From NCBI RefSeq assembly GCF_041146395.1, contig NC_091002.1:6256501-6320500 (forward strand): DNA of 64,000 bases, read 5' to 3'. Shown here piece by piece: positions 9,448 through 23,000 of the stretch. The position numbers were made by a program, and so were the translations under genes. Within the stretch, counting starts at the first letter, position 1. Every line of letters begins with the position of its first letter. The notes under the pieces were generated by a model. That model was not told where the DNA came from. It searched no databases and worked only from the letters and a program-made list of their open reading frames with translations. This DNA is from Eulemur rufifrons (taxonomy: Eukaryota; Chordata; Mammalia; Primates; Lemuridae).

Positions 9448-12400
9448 CCGCCACTGCTTGCCCGCCCACCACCCCAGCTGCCCCGTCCACCTGTGCCCGC
9501 CTGCCTGCCGCCCAGTGCGGCTCTGCTTTCAGACCCTCACCTTGGCGTTTGTGTTGGGTTTTCCTTTTTCATCACGCGGTTCCCAGCTGGTCCTCGGGGT
9601 GCAGGGCTGTGGCTCTTCCACGACACTTTGGTAGGGCTGAGTTGTCTGCAGCCACGGTCCTTCGCCCTGCCCAGCTTGCCAGGTGGCTTGCCACGCCTTG
9701 AAGAGTTGTACCTTGGACCTCTGCAGCTGTCCACAAGGCTGCCCAGCCCGCTGCCACTGGGGAAGGCCCAGCCTTGCCCACCAAGCACAGAACCTCTGCG
9801 ACAAAGCCACAGGCTATGGCTCAGCTGTGGGTCCCTGGAAGGGAGGCCTGCTGGGCCGGCCGGCTGCTGCCCCACGGAGCAGCAGGCCCTGCTTTGCTCT
9901 GTGCATGCTGAGGAAGTGGCCTGGCCGCAGCATGCCGCATGCCCACCGCCTCCCGCTGCTGCCCTGCCCAGACTGGACCCTGAGGTCTTGGCTGGTGAGC
10001 GCCCCTGTCCCAGCCCAAGCTGGCTGCAGGAGGGTGTACCCTGCCGCCCACCCCCAGCCGCTCTACAGAGGGGCCTGGACCGCCTTGCGCCACCCCAGCT
10101 TCATCCACTCCCGCTGTGCTTTGACAAGAGTCACCCTCCTTTCCTCCTGGTCCCTGCCCCTCCCCCACCCTGGCTTGGTGACTGGCGACATCATCCAGGG
10201 GGTGGTTCCCATAGCAACCATTGCACAGCCATGGTGGGGACACCTTGCCCCCATTGCCTGCTGGATCACAGTGGCCTCTCCCAGATGTCCCCAGGGATCT
10301 CCTGTGCCCGGCTGGCAGGGTCTGCCCTGTGAATCTCATTAACCCAGGCCACTGCTGTCAGCGCCGAGCCCACAGCTTCTCCCTATTTTCTGATAAGTTA
10401 TTTAGACAGAATAGCACTCTGCATGACTTTAATTCTTGGGACAAAACGGTAGTTTGTACCCGGAGACACACACATCTGTGTGGTGCTGGAATGTGCACTC
10501 TTTCTGGCCCAGTGTGACGGGGGTGGGTGGCCGGGTGGGTAGAGGGTTTCGCAGTTTGAAATCTGGAGGGAGACCCTGAGTTAGCATGAACTCCCACCAA
10601 GGAGCAGTCCTGGTGAGTGAGGAGGTTCCGGATCACAGGTGGAGGGGCAGGTGCAGGTGGAGTCCCGCGGCCACGGGGGCGGGGCTGGGCTCCTTGGGTC
10701 CCGGTTTGGGGGTGGCTGGCTTGGCTCCAGCTGGCTGTGCTCCTGGCCTGGCCTCTCCTTCCCAGGGTTGGTTGTGGGGGCTGGTCTGGGCATGGGGTCG
10801 CCTGGGAAGTGGAAGGGAAGCAGGGGTGACATGGCCGCACGTCCAACCTGGACCTGGCTGGCCTTGGTGGCTGGAGGGGCATGAGCACCCACCCAGGCCC
10901 CTTTGTGTGGGGCTCGGGTATGGGGAGGTGTGGGCAGGGCAGCCACGGAACTGGGTCCCAGGTAACAGGGCCACGTGCAGGGCTGCAGAGGGGACCTTCA
11001 TAAAAAGGTGCTTCAGAAATTAAAGAATTAACGGAACAAGCCCAGCTTCCGAGGGGCCTTTTGTCCCGTTAGCAATTGAGGTATTTGCAGAACACTGTAC
11101 AGACCCCGCTGTCCCCTGTACATTCCCCGGGTGGTGCCTGGTCCCTGCTCTGGGTGGGAGTTTTGTAGACTGTACAGAAATTGGCACCCTATTTTCTTGC
11201 AGCTCTCAGATTTTGTTAATCTGGATTATACAGACAGACGTAAAGTGTTTTAGCAAAATGGAAAACAAGTTGTGCCTTTTTCCTCTTTCTGTTTGGTTTG
11301 GGTTTGGCTTGGGCTGGTCTTAGATGGCTTGGGGTGTGTTGGGGCTGCTGGTGGTCTTGGGGCAGGAAGGGCTGAGTGGGGCTGAGAGGTGTGTCTCGTG
11401 GAGGGGGTAGCTGGGGGCAGCGCTGACTTTTTTTGATCCTGTGCCTTCTGAGCCTGCAGTCCCTGGGGTGGTGGCTGGCAGAGCCTGTGGGCCCGGGGAC
11501 TGCCAGTGTCTCCTGGACATTGACCTAGGGTGGGTTCACAGCAGATCCCCCTCCCAAGGGCTCAGAGGGTCATGAGGTGGTGGTGTGGTGCTCCTGTTCT
11601 GGCAGCATCTGTCTGCCTGCGAGGGGTCCCTGGCTGCATGGCCGAGTGGGTAGTGGGACGCATGCTGGACTCTTGACCATTTTTTTGTTGCTGCCAGGGC
11701 TTGGTAGGGATGCCAGGAAGGGTGTGGTGGGGTGGGCACACGCAGACAGAACCCTGCTGCCCAGCCAGTGAGGCACGCGAGGCACCCGTGCACCTGCCAG
11801 GCTGGGCTCTAGCTGCCTGGAGCCCTCACCAGGCCAGTGTGCAGCTCATGGGTCCTGGAGGGCCACCAGGGTCAGATCTCCCACCCACCCCCACAGCTGG
11901 AGGCTGGGCATGCTGCTGGGTGGGCTTAACCCTGGCCCACTTCATCCCTCCAGCCTGGGAGCTAACTGCTCCACAAATGTGCACTGACATGAATTTTATA
12001 CGTTTGTAGAAATTCCGATGTTACTTTTTCTACCTCTGTGAAGCCCCGCGGGGCCCCGCTGCCCCACACCTGGTGCAGCTTCCCCGAGTGTGCTGGCCCC
12101 AGCCCCTGCCCCTCCCAGCTGGCCCTCGCCCTGTCCCCGGGTGCCCAGGACCCATGCCCTCCGCCAGCCTGGGCCTAGCACTGCTCAGGGGTCTGGGGTT
12201 CCCAGGATTTCTGTTGGTTGTTTGGAAGCCTCTGTTTTTGGAGCGGGGTGGGCAGAAGGTGAGAGGTAGTGTGTTCCAGAATGTCGGCATTAGATGAGCC
12301 TGCAGCACAGACCTGACAAGTGGCTCCCGGCTGCTGAGGGCTCCAGTGCCTCTGGATGGCCCAGTGCTACCCAGGCCCGTCAGTGGCCTGGTGTACCACT

Positions 12401-13390
12401 GCCCAGGCGTGGCTCTCTGCAGATGGCTGACCCCTGAGAGTGGGGGCCAGGGTGGGCTCCTGAGGGGGGGCTCATGCCCCACAGGCTTGGCAGCATCTCC
12501 CCACTCTTTTCTCCACCCCATGCCCAGCCTTGCTTCCCACTGGTGTCCCTCTTGGGGCTGGGCAGTGGCTGAGATGCTGCCCCTGGGTAGATGGACGAGG
12601 GACAGGTCAGCTTGGCCCAAGGGGGTGGCCCTGGAAGATGCTCAGGCTGGGAGATCCTGGACAGCAGGCCTGCGGCCCGCGAGGTCCTAGGGCAGCTGCC
12701 ATCCTGCTGGGGGCCCCCTGAAGGAAGCTTCTTGGGCTGCCTGGCAGGTGCTGGGGGAGCTCTCTGGGCTTGTGAAAGGCCTGGCTCTAGCCTCTGCAAG
12801 GCACAAGGCCACTGGCAGGCCCGCCCCTACCTGCCCTGGGAGTGGCCCCAAGCCCAGGCCCTCACCGGAGCCTGACTCCAGGGGTGTGCCTGTGGATGGA
12901 GGCCAGGGAACTCGGGTTTCTGGGCTCTGTGGGTGCATGGGGCTTCATGGGGGCCGAAGGAGACTCCCCAGGGGCTCTGTGGGCACACTGGGGCCACCTT
13001 CCTGTCAGCGCCCAAGGGACACCTGACAGTCGCCCAAGTCAGGGGAGCCACTGCCTCTACCCTGTCAGGGCACGTTGTGTTTGTGGCCTGCGGACTCACT
13101 TGTGTCTGTTTGGAAGCTGCTTCTGTGAACCAGTGTTGGCCACAGGCCCGTGTTGCTAGGCTGGTGGCTCTTTGGCTGATGCTTCTGGGGTCTGAGTTCT
13201 GGGCAGGGTGTGGGGCAGACCCCAAATGTGTTTGCTCCTTGGTGCTGCCACCAGAGTGCTTCCAGCGGCGTGTGGTGTCCACGCAGGGTGGTGGCACAGT
13301 GGCCAGAGCCTAGGGAAGGAGCCCTGCTGTACCACTGTTGGATACGTTATTTTTTAAACAGCAATAATTAGCCATTTTAAAGAAGGAGTA

Positions 13391-13612
13391 TACCTGTGTG
13401 TGTATGTACATGCATTTATGTGTATGTATGAGCATGTGTGTACATATGTATGAGCATGTATGTGTTCGAGCATGTGTGTGAGCATGTACTTGTGTATGTA
13501 TGAATGTGTTCTTGTGTGAATGTGAGTGTGTACACTTGTGTGTGTGCATATGCATGTGTGTGTGAATGTGTTTATGTGTGTGAGCATGCATGTATGTGTG
13601 GGTGTGCACGAG
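13391..13612 (+). repeat. TG-rich microsatellite in the NAT8L 3'UTR
   Basis: An impure array of TG, TGTG, TGTATG and TGAGCATG units. It contains UGUACAUA (near 13439), which matches the Pumilio recognition form UGUANAUA, but inside low-complexity sequence. The reverse strand gives a His/Thr-rich pseudo-frame (13310-13867) that is only the repeat translated. Confidence 0.85.
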
Positions 13613-13965
13613 TGTGGTGGCAGCCAGGGAGCCTGGCGGGCAGGGTCTGGCTTGGGAGGTGCCGGGCTCCTCCTGCCCCTCAGCGGAGCGGGGCCTCGGT
13701 GGGTGCTGGCCGAGCCCCTGCCTGCCCCGATCGCCGGCTCCCTCTGGCCCCAGGGCAGGTCCACAGTGAGCTCGTGGACAGGTTTCACCTGTTGGGGTTT
13801 GTTCCCGAAATTGTACTGTGAGCCCGTGATGGGGGCGGGGGTTGTCTTGAGACCCCAGGTGTGCCAAAACAGCCCCCAGGGCCGGGGCTACCAGCTGAGT
13901 TCCAGGAGACTGCGGGGCCAGAGTGTGTGCCCTCTGCCTGCACAGCCCTGATGCTGCTGTTTTTC

Positions 13966-13971
13966 AATAAA
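13966..13971 (+). terminator. NAT8L: NAT8L polyadenylation signal AATAAA
   Basis: A canonical AATAAA preceded by a T-rich run (tgctgtttttc) and followed within 30 bases by G/T-containing sequence. It is the only canonical hexamer suitably placed on the + strand downstream of the NAT8L stop before the convergent gene. Confidence 0.75.
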
Positions 13972-13990
13972 ACCAGAGTTGAAGGACCCG

Positions 13991-15350
13991 GCTCCAGTGC
14001 TTTCTTGAGGCGTCTCATGCCCTAGGCCACAGGGCTAGCTTTCTGGGGACATGAGCCTCCCCACAGTAGTTTCCCCTTGGGCTCCCCTGCTCCCTCCCCC
14101 CATCTGTCCCCCTCCTACTTCCTCCCTCCCTACCCCTTAGCCCCACCAATCTGGGCTGCTTTCCTGTGACCCTGTAGGAGCTGGGGGCAGGGGTAGGGAG
14201 GGGGTTTGGATGCCCTGTGGGCCGAGAGGCCCCCTCCCTGGGCAGTCACCCAGCCCAAGCCTCCCAGGGTGCCATCTGGGGAGGGGTGCTTGGGCTCCTC
14301 TCTGGCCTGGTGCTGGGTGGGGGGCTCCATAGCCTGTTCCCCTGAGTGTGCTGTGTTGAGGAGGCATTTACTCACAAGCCTGTCCCCCCAAGTGGCACCC
14401 CAGGGGCCCTGCCCTCCTCCCCACCGGCTTCTGGTTGTGGCCTGGGCATCCAAACTCCTGGCACAGCTGAGACAGACAGCTGGGCCCCTTGGGCCCCACC
14501 CCTGTCCTTGCTCCCCTGGTGGAGACTCCAGCCCAGCCAGGCCCACCAGGCCCCACTGCTCTGTCCTGGCCCTGGGGCCTGGGTACCCTCAAGGCTGAGA
14601 CTCTGGGTTTGCAGGTGCTGGGGTCTGGGTGCCATCAGCGTGTTGTCCCTCTCCTGAGTCTGCATCTCCTGCTGGGCTTCCTTGTCCTCCCGGTTCTCAG
14701 TTCCAGTGATTATGCCTGTTCCTGTGCTGGCAGCCCCTGGCAGGTGGTGCCACCGCAGGCCTGGGCATCTGCCTGCCTGCCCAGCACCTTGGAGGAAGAG
14801 CTCAGCTCCAAGGGGTGGTGTGAGGTTTGGGATCCAGGTGCGCGGGCGTCAGGGCTGACCAGGGTTGTTGAGGGGAAGCCCAGTGTCCAGAGGGAGGGAA
14901 GATGACTAGGGTGTGGGGTCTAGGCCGAGGGATGCTGGGTGGTGAGGAGGGTGCTGGTGGGCTGTAGCACGCATCGGGGCCAGGCGTGGGGTCTCAAGGA
15001 TAGTGAGGTGCAGGGAGGACACACCCCTGCCCTATCGGACTCCAGTGCAGGGTGCCACAGGGAGCCTTGGAGCCTGGGATCCACCAGGTGCAGACCTTGC
15101 AGCCCAGGCTTCTGGAGACCTTTCCTTGTCGGGGTTTCCTCTTGGCTCCCCCTTCCCTGCACCCTCCCCAGGCCCTCCTGGCCCAGGAGCCCAACCTTCA
15201 CATATTCCTTTCCAAAGAGCAAGGCCAGGTCAGGGTCTGCCTCTCTCAGCCAGCGCAGGGGGCTGGGCAGTCTCTGCCCAGGCTCAAGTAACAAATAGCA
15301 AAACCCATCTCTGGGAATGTCTCAGCAGAAACTGCAGCCAGTGGATGCAG
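13991..15350. other. Interval between the 3' ends of NAT8L and POLN
   Basis: About 1.4 kb of G/C-rich unique sequence with no recognised repeat, exon or RNA gene. Both flanking genes point into it. Frames on both strands are short and match nothing recognisable. Confidence 0.6.
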
Positions 15351-16887
15351 AAGCCTGACGTGGAGCTGGGTCGTTTATTTTGAAACCTAAAGCTGCCTTC
15401 GCCCCTGCCCCACCTGCTGGACAGCACCTCACTGTGCTAGTTCTGCATGAGCTGCTTTGTGGAAGCCCAGGAGTGAGGGCGCCTTGGAGTGACAGAGCAG
15501 GGGTGGCTGACTGGCCCAGCTTGGGCCACACACCCACACACACACTTGTACTCTCGCGTGCACACACGTGGACACACACGCACAGGCAGGGGAGCAGCAG
15601 CACAGCTGGCACAGAGGGGCCCAGCGGCAGTTCTGCACCAGCTGTCTGGAGTGCTGTGATGTTCCACACACTGTGGTCAGGCCTGGCCACCCAGAATCCT
15701 GCACACGCAGAAACCAGTGAAAAGATGAAGCCATGAGAACACAGGCTGTTTGGCACAGTGTGGGCATCACCCTACTGGGGAGGAGGCAGCCCAGCTGCTT
15801 CCCCGGCCCTGGGACAGGTGCCTGGTGCTCCCCAGGGCCGGGGGCCCAGGAAGGGCAAGGCCAGTGTGGCGTGGCACCAACCCAGGGCAGTGGTCTACAT
15901 CTGGCTGTCCCACTCAGGCCTCACCTGCACCGGACACATGGCAGGTGCCCGACAAATGGTTGCTGAATGAACGGAGGATGAAGGAAAGGGCCTCCACAGC
16001 CCCCAGACCACCCAGAAGACACTGGGGCACAGTCCACTGTGACCACCCAAGTCTGCCAAAAGAGCTGATGCATGTGCAGTGGGGCCACAAAAGGAGCAGA
16101 GCACATGAAACAGTCGCCACCTAAACAGAAAGGCGTGGCACACAGAAGGGGAGTCCCATTGCTCAGACCCAAGGCCAACATGCTCCCTGACAGGTGCCAT
16201 GGGGGCTCCTCCCCGACAGCCACGGAGAACCTGTGCCAGTTGTTTGTGGGGCTCCCTTGGGGGTTACCAGCCTGACTCAGTCTCTGGTCACCAGGCTGTA
16301 GGAGGCTCCCCAGAGAGATCTGGTGGCCTGGGAACATGCGACTCCAAAGACCCCCGACAGCCCAGCTGGTCCTTGGCTGAGAGTCTCCTGCCGGAGGCTG
16401 TTCTCTTGGGCCCTTCAGGGCTGCACCAGGCCAGCCTGGGAGAAAGGTGCACACCCTGGGTGTGGCTTCTAGAAGCTAAGTGGGGCAGCAATGAGGACAC
16501 CCCAGTGCCTCCAGGCTGCTGGCAGCTCCTTGGGCACCTGCCAGGGGTGAGCAGCTGTGGAACCTCAAGGGAACCCCCTCCCCTGGGCTCCTGGAGAAGG
16601 AGCAGGGAGTGCACCCTCAGCTGGGCTGGGTCTGGGCCACTCCCGATTTGGGGCACTCGGCCCTGCCTCTGGCCAAGTGGCTGGGGGCTGAGGACATGGT
16701 GTTTCCCACCCGCTGGAAGAATTCACTCAGACAAGGACAAGGATGGCTTTGCACAGGCATTTACTCCAGGGATGACTGGGCCACCCCAGCCCCCAAAGGG
16801 TTAATGTACAAAGCTGCTGGTGACCTTGGGGAAGGCCACACAATGGGCTGGTAGAAACAAGCTCTCCTTTCCCACGGTTGCCTGGGG
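15351..16887 (-). other. POLN: Probable POLN 3' untranslated region
   Basis: The first canonical minus-strand AATAAA downstream of the POLN stop is at 15374-15379 (TTTATT on +), which would give a UTR of about 1.5 kb. A nearer variant AGTAAA (760-765 of the 16.7-kb block, that is 16760-16765) could give a much shorter one. The interval includes a CA-rich run (about 15529-15590) and an L2-type 3' end near 15905-15975. Extent is uncertain. Confidence 0.4.
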
Positions 16888-17067
16888 CTACAGACAAAAT
16901 GAAGGAGAAAAATGCGCTGGTGGTGGGGGGTAGGTGCTGACGGAGGTGGCCAGGCTGTTGCTGGGAGGCTCAGTGCCAGTTGGACCCTGGTGAGGGCCCA
17001 GGGCCTCCTGCAGTGGCACCAGGTGTCCCCATGAGCGGCCAGCAGTCAGGTTTACCTTTAAGGGCAC
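16888..17067 (-). CDS. POLN: POLN last coding exon (C-terminal tail and stop)
   Basis: On the minus strand the acceptor is gccacccacag, then [20 protein letters not shown] and a Pro/Ser/Thr-rich tail ending HFSPSFCL and TAG at 16888-16890. 60 codons including the stop; begins in phase 0. The tail is the most variable part of the family; [19 protein letters not shown] sequence is the diagnostic core. Confidence 0.95.
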   Translation of the reverse strand: MPLKVNLTAGRSWGHLVPLQEALGPHQGPTGTEPPSNSLATSVSTYPPPPAHFSPSFCL

Positions 17068-20000
17068 CTGTGGGTGGCAGCCAGAGGTGAGCCCCTGGCC
17101 TGGGCCAGCCATCCCCTGCCACCTCCCAGGCCCACATGCGCAGAGGCACATCCCCAGAGACCCATGATTAGACAGCCACAGGCACACATGCACACACACA
17201 TGCACACTCATGCACACCCGCCCAGCTAGACAGGCTCACACCACAGCCACGAGGCCTCGACCTCAGCTGAGATCTCCTGACCTACTAGGGCCTCTGTGCC
17301 AGTGAGTAGGCCAGGCAAGGTGCCCTTGGGTGGGTGAGGTATATCCTGGAGTGACCCGTGCTTACCACCTGAGGGCCCTGCCTTTGGGGCCATTGGTGTC
17401 TCTTAGAGGTGCCAGCTGAGCAAGAGAGCCCTCCTGGGGACCTTGATCCTGAGTGGGCTCTTGCCCAGGGCCCTGGACTAAACCTCAACAGCTCCCTCTT
17501 GCCAGGAAGGGCGGGACTAGGCCCCAGCTGCAGCCCCTGTCCCCACAGCCGCCTTTATCCTGTCCCGAAGGGCTCCTTGGGCGTCAGGGTGTCCAGGGGC
17601 CACCCAGCTCCCACGTGTCTCCCTGCCACAGGCCGGGCTTGTCTGGACTCTGCCCCAGAGGGCAGGAGTCCCCTCCCTGGTGGGGTGAAAGGGCTGCTGT
17701 TTGAGCCCACCAAGTCACCAGTAGACCTTGGGGACTCTGACCTGCTAGTTTCCTCCCCATTGTCAAACCCTGCCCAGGGAGCCTGTATCCAGTGGCCCAA
17801 AAGTCTTTCCTGGTGAGGACCCAAACCAGAGCTGCCTTGAGAGGAGACTAGCCAGGTGTGGGGGCTGGGCATACCCTGAGGGTGCCCCTGGGGCAGGTGG
17901 GGGCCCCAGTGCCCACATCTCCAGTAAGGGTGAACCTCAGAGAAGGTGGGCTTGGCCAGAGGCTGGGTGGCCATGGCTGGAGGAGGATCCCTGGCTGGTG
18001 GGGGCAGCTGAGGGTACCCATCGGGACCTCTCCCCAGACAGACAGCCAAGCCACCTGGGGAGCAGCGACCACTCGGCAGGGCTGGGCCACACCTTTCGTC
18101 CCTGCGTTCTTGCCCTTCCGCAAGCTGCACCCACCGAGGCCAGGCTCTGGGGAGGCCTGGCTGGGCTAAGTGTCCCCCTCACCTGCAGCTGCAGCTCCAG
18201 TGCCCGCACCTGCTGCAAGGACTCCATCGTTTCCCGGACAAGAGCTAGAACACAGAGAGAGTGCAAAGGCCCTGCTGGTCTCCTGGCCTTGGGGACCTTC
18301 CAGCCAGAGTCCTGCCTGGCCCCCCACTCCCTAGGTGTTTCACGTGTCCACACTGTCACTTGGACCAGTTGTGGGGGCCTCTTTGCCCACAGCAGCCTCT
18401 GGAGTGCCTCCTGTCCCCGAGGCTCCTTCCAGTACCCCCTGGCCATGTCCACAGCCCAGGACGTTGCTTGTAGAGGCCTCGGCCCCCCTGCAGTCCCTCT
18501 CCCTGGCCTGGCCCACCACACTGCACTGGCCCTCACCGCTCACCCCTCGGCCTCAACTCACCCCGGCTGGGGCTGGCCAGGCAGGGTGGGGCGGGTGCCA
18601 AGCCAGCTCTGTCTAGAGGCTCTGGGGTTGGGCAGAGGGAGCCAGACAGGGCAGCCCTTGCCGGCCAGAACTGCCTGGGCACATAAGAGGACCTGGGATC
18701 CTCCACTTCTGGGTGAAGGTTGATGTAACGTCAAGCCCGTGAGGGTGGCTTCGTGTTGCTGGTGGGTTGGCCCCGTTGTGGGGGCCTGGTCACTTGGGGC
18801 AGTAGAGCTCAGAGCCCTGTGAAAGGGACAGCCTGAGCTGGGGGAGGGTTGGGATCCGCTAGCTCAGTGTTTCTCAGAGTTCCTTCGTGCCCCTTTAATA
18901 AACACGAATATTTCATTCTGCCCTTCCATATTATTTGACACCTCAGCACAAAGATTGTGATAGAAACACGCAAGCAATGGCCAGATGTCACTTTGTTTTC
19001 CAGCCCCCGGGCCCCTGTGGAGCCAGGGACCTCTCTGGGGAACTGGTCCCTGGTCCCTGGGGTTCCTAGGCAGGGCCAGCAGCCGCCCAAGGGCCAGGGA
19101 CCCTGAGCTCTGTGGGCCTCAGTTTCCTCCTCTGTGCAGTGCAAGGTGGCAGGTGGGCTGGGAGCTGGTCATCGTGGCTGCAGGAGCGGGCAGATGGCCC
19201 TGTGCACATGTGGAGAGCCCTGCAGGGGGGCCAGGGCCACCCTGGGAGCTGCAGGGCTGTCCAGAAGCTTCCTATGGGGAGCTTGGTTTGTGCTGGGTCC
19301 TTGGCCCCCCTCATGCTGGCTGGGCCACACTGGTATGCAGGAAACTGGGATCCCCAGAGAGGGGCAGTAGGTGATGGAGCTGGGCGTCCATGCAGAGAAG
19401 CCGCAGCTGCTCACTGCCTGGCAGGCTGTCCTGACCAGCCAGCCCTTCAGAGCTGGCACAGGCTCTGCTGACACCTGGCTCACCTGGCCCCACAGTCCTT
19501 GGCCCCAGTGCTGTTTGCAGAGCCAGGCTTGGGGTGGTGCCTGCCTTTTTAACCTGCTGCTGAGTACATGTTATACTTGTCAAATGGTCATACAAGATGG
19601 GTTTGTTTTCTAGCTACTTCCAAAGGGGCTGCTGGGCAGTTTTCAAGCAGCTGAGCTCTAGGAAGGAGCTGGGCTGAGTAGATACCAAGGATCAGAGCCC
19701 CACACCCCACCTTACAGGGACAGACCCTAAGCGGGGTGGGGCCAGGATGGCACAGTGCTGTCATGGGGGGGGGGTGGGGCTTGTGCACACTCCAAGCTGG
19801 CCTACTTACAGATCCGGCTGGGAGCCAAGGGCGCTGGGCCATGTGAGCACCTGCTCTCACCCCCTTACCAGTGAGGCCAGAATCACAGCCTCCAGGGGGC
19901 CAGAGACTGGGTGTTGGTGGTCCTGGCCCTCCCTAAGGAGAAAGTGGTCACTGGCTTCAAAGAAACCCTTTGGCTGACAGCTGTGGTGACATTCCCTGGC

Positions 20001-23000
20001 ACATCCGTGGGGACAGTGGCTCAGCAGAGAGGGCTGGTGTGGGGGACAGGGTGGGACCTGGCCTGGAGCCTGGGGTCACAGTGACCCAACCCCACCCCCA
20101 GCAAAAACACCCCTGCTGGCTCCACAGCCTGGCCCTAGTCCGCCTGAGTGGCCCAGGGCCCAGTCCCTATCTCTCTAGAACCGCAGGCTCTCTAAAACCG
20201 CCTAGACATCTACACCACCCTCTGGAGCACCACATGTGCTCTGGAGCACCTGGTGCTCTTTGAGGGGCGCTGGCCCGGGGTGGAGCCCACCTGGGCATTC
20301 CAAATGTCCCCACAGCCAGGCTCCTCTCAGCCTACCAGAGTCCGGGTGCCAGGCAGCAGGAGCCAAGGAAGGGCCGTGAAGGGGCAGACAGAGGAGATGC
20401 TTCCCTGGGGTGTCCCCACCAGACGTCGAATCTTCTCTTACCTACTCATGAAAGAACCTGGGCTCACCTGCAAACACAGGGACCTGTGAGTCTTCCACTT
20501 CAAAGAGCAGCTCATCATGAATCTGGGCAACCAACCTGAAGGGAGGATGGAGTCAAGTCACCCTGGGAGGCCCGGCCTGGGGGTGTGGGGACTCAGGGTC
20601 ACGTGCAGACATGGGGGCCCATCCGCCAAGGTTCCTGGAAGGTGGTTCTGGCACTGGGTGTCTGAGAGGATGTAGCTTTGTGGGCTGTGGGGAAGACCCA
20701 GCCTGTGGGCACTGCTGCCCACGGTCACCCACTGTCACTAAGCCAGCTTCCAGGGGCACTGGGAGAAAGGCGGGAGGAGAGGGAGAAGGCCCAGGCCAGA
20801 AATGATTCTGGAGAGCGGGTGGCAGGTGGCAGGCCCAGTGAGAGGGGCTGGTTGGCCTCTTGTCCACCCCACCCCAGGGAGCACTTCATGATCTGAAAAG
20901 TCTGGTGGGTGCAAGAAGAGAGCCCCTTGAATTGTTATAGGGGACAGGGCTCTGACATGGATTCATGGGAGGCATGGGTCCGCTGTGGGGTGGGGAGATA
21001 ATTCTGGAACGTGGGAACCCTGGGGAAGCTGGGAGCACCCATGCCTTACTGAATACCAGCTTAGAGAAAGGTGATGGGAGGGGCAATGCTCTTTTTAAAA
21101 TTTATTTAAGGAAGTAAATACTGAATAAAATTTGGAAAAGACATCAAAATTTGAAAGGGCAAAACAAAATATCCTCTTAGTCCTCCCTCCATGACCACAG
21201 TGGGCATTTGGAATGACCTGGTTGTGACCAGACATGCACTTTTTCCTGGAAACAGGTCTTCACATGGAGGCTGCCCAGACAGCTGGGACACGTGGCTACA
21301 GCCCCCAGCCCCCAAGACCTGCCCTCCCCTCTGCGTGGCCCTGGGCCCTAGGGCTGAACCCTGTGAACCATCATGGTTTCCTGAGCCCAGTGAGTTCCTG
21401 CACTGGATGTCAGGTCTCCAGGGCTGCTTTGTCCTGGGGAGCACTCCCTGATGGTCCCAGGAACAGCCCCACCCTTCTCCAGCGGTCCTTCATGGATTCC
21501 CCCAGGGCCCCTCCTGGGGCATCACTAGGGAGAGAAAGTGGGTACTGAGTGTGGGGGGAGATTCAGGTGAAAGGCACTGCCAGGGGCAAGGGTCTCTTGG
21601 GCAGGGCTTACAGATTCAAGTGCAGGTGCACATGTGTGCACAGAGGGACAGAGCCACAGGGACCTGAGTGGCCACATAGCACATACTATGGGCTGAATGT
21701 GACCAGCCCGCTGCGACTTCACATGCTCTTTGGAAAGTAGGGTCGAATTGGCTCATGCTTGAGCAGATGATGCCTGAGCATTTCCATGGACGTGAGGCCA
21801 CTGCCAAGGGCTGCGGACCCCAGACCTGGTGCCAGCCCCTCCTGCAAGGAGGATGAAGGTGGCTCGCCCATACACTCAGGGAGGGAACCTGCTGTATAAA
21901 CTCACAGGGTGGTCAAGAGGGCCTGCAGCCTGCAGAAGGCTGGAGGCTGTGGAGGGTTCCCATGTACTTGTCCTCTGTGTGGCCTTGGCTTTGTCTTCTA
22001 CACTGGGTCTTTGAGAGCAGCGGTCATGTTGGATCCTTGTTGCCCCTGCTGGTTGCACAGGGGAAGTGTGGCAGGCCTCACTGGGCACTGGTCTTGGGTA
22101 TGTGATGGTGAACCCTGGCTGGGATGTGGGAGCAGCTCTTCCAACCCCAGTGTAGAGACAGACATGGCTCATGTTAGCACTTTCAGCATAAGGGTGGACT
22201 CTGCAGCAGAGGTTTAAGGTGGCCTGCTCCAATCCACTCTTCCTCTCTTTCTTCCTGTCTGCCCCTTTGCTGCTGGGTGGAGTGGAGATGGGGCTGTGCC
22301 CCAGCTACAGACAACAGTTCCCAGGCTCTCCCTCAGGAGGCATGGCCCAGGAGGTATATACCCCTCCACTTCAGGAAGACTCTGTAAGGGGCTGAAGTGG
22401 CCAGGGGCAGGCGCTCTTTTTTTTTTTTCTCCCCCTCTTCTACTCTGAAGGAAAAGGTGCTCTTTTGACCATCATTACTTTCTCCTTTTGCCTGAAAGGT
22501 GTTATGATGGCTGGAGCAGCTACCTCCATCACACCACCAAGAAGGAAGGGGCCAGGGAGCCAGAGGGACTTTGGTCCTGCTGCTCTGAACCTCTGAAACA
22601 AAGTCAGCAACCACTGTGCTCTGGGCTTCTCATGATGGGAGAAAATCCACCTCTGGAGTCCAAGTTGCTATAGCTGGGCCTGTGCCACTAGTGGCCAAGT
22701 GCACATCCTGAAGGGTGGGCGTCCACAGGACCTCACTCAGGGCCCAGACTACGGAGTAGTGGTGCTCATACCCTCTGCTGCAGGCTTTGTGTGTAGCCTG
22801 TGGCCAGAGCTGTGGGCACTGCCCTTCCAAACTCAGATGGGGCGGGAGCTGGTGGAGACCAGGCTGGCAGCATCAGCATATGCTTTTTTTTTTTTTTTTT
22901 TTTTGAGACAGAGTCTCACTCTATCACCCAGGCTAGAGTGCAGTGGCATCATCATAGCTCATAGCAACCTCAAATTCCTGGGCTCAAGCGATCCTCCTCC

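Larger units (their letters stand above)
9448..13990 (+). other. NAT8L: NAT8L 3' untranslated region
   Basis: About 4.5 kb from the stop codon to the only well-placed canonical AATAAA (13966-13971), followed by a G/T-containing downstream stretch; cleavage is expected near 13985-13992. The UTR has no Alu or L1. It contains A/T-rich islands that look constrained within G/C-rich sequence (about 10370-10460 and 11005-11270), an ATTAAA at 11019-11024 that could give a shorter transcript, and a TG-rich microsatellite at about 13391-13612. Frames within it, such as 9493-10332, are not supported as genes. Extent is inferred from the poly(A) signal and the known long UTR of this gene. Confidence 0.75.

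Noticed and set aside
9493..10332. 279-codon + frame after the NAT8L stop
   Set aside because: Pro/Leu/Cys-rich composition in G/C-rich 3'UTR, with no domain and no independent promoter or splice context.
13310..13867. 185-codon minus frame with long His/Thr-rich repeats
   Set aside because: A translation of the CA/TG-rich microsatellite in the NAT8L 3'UTR.
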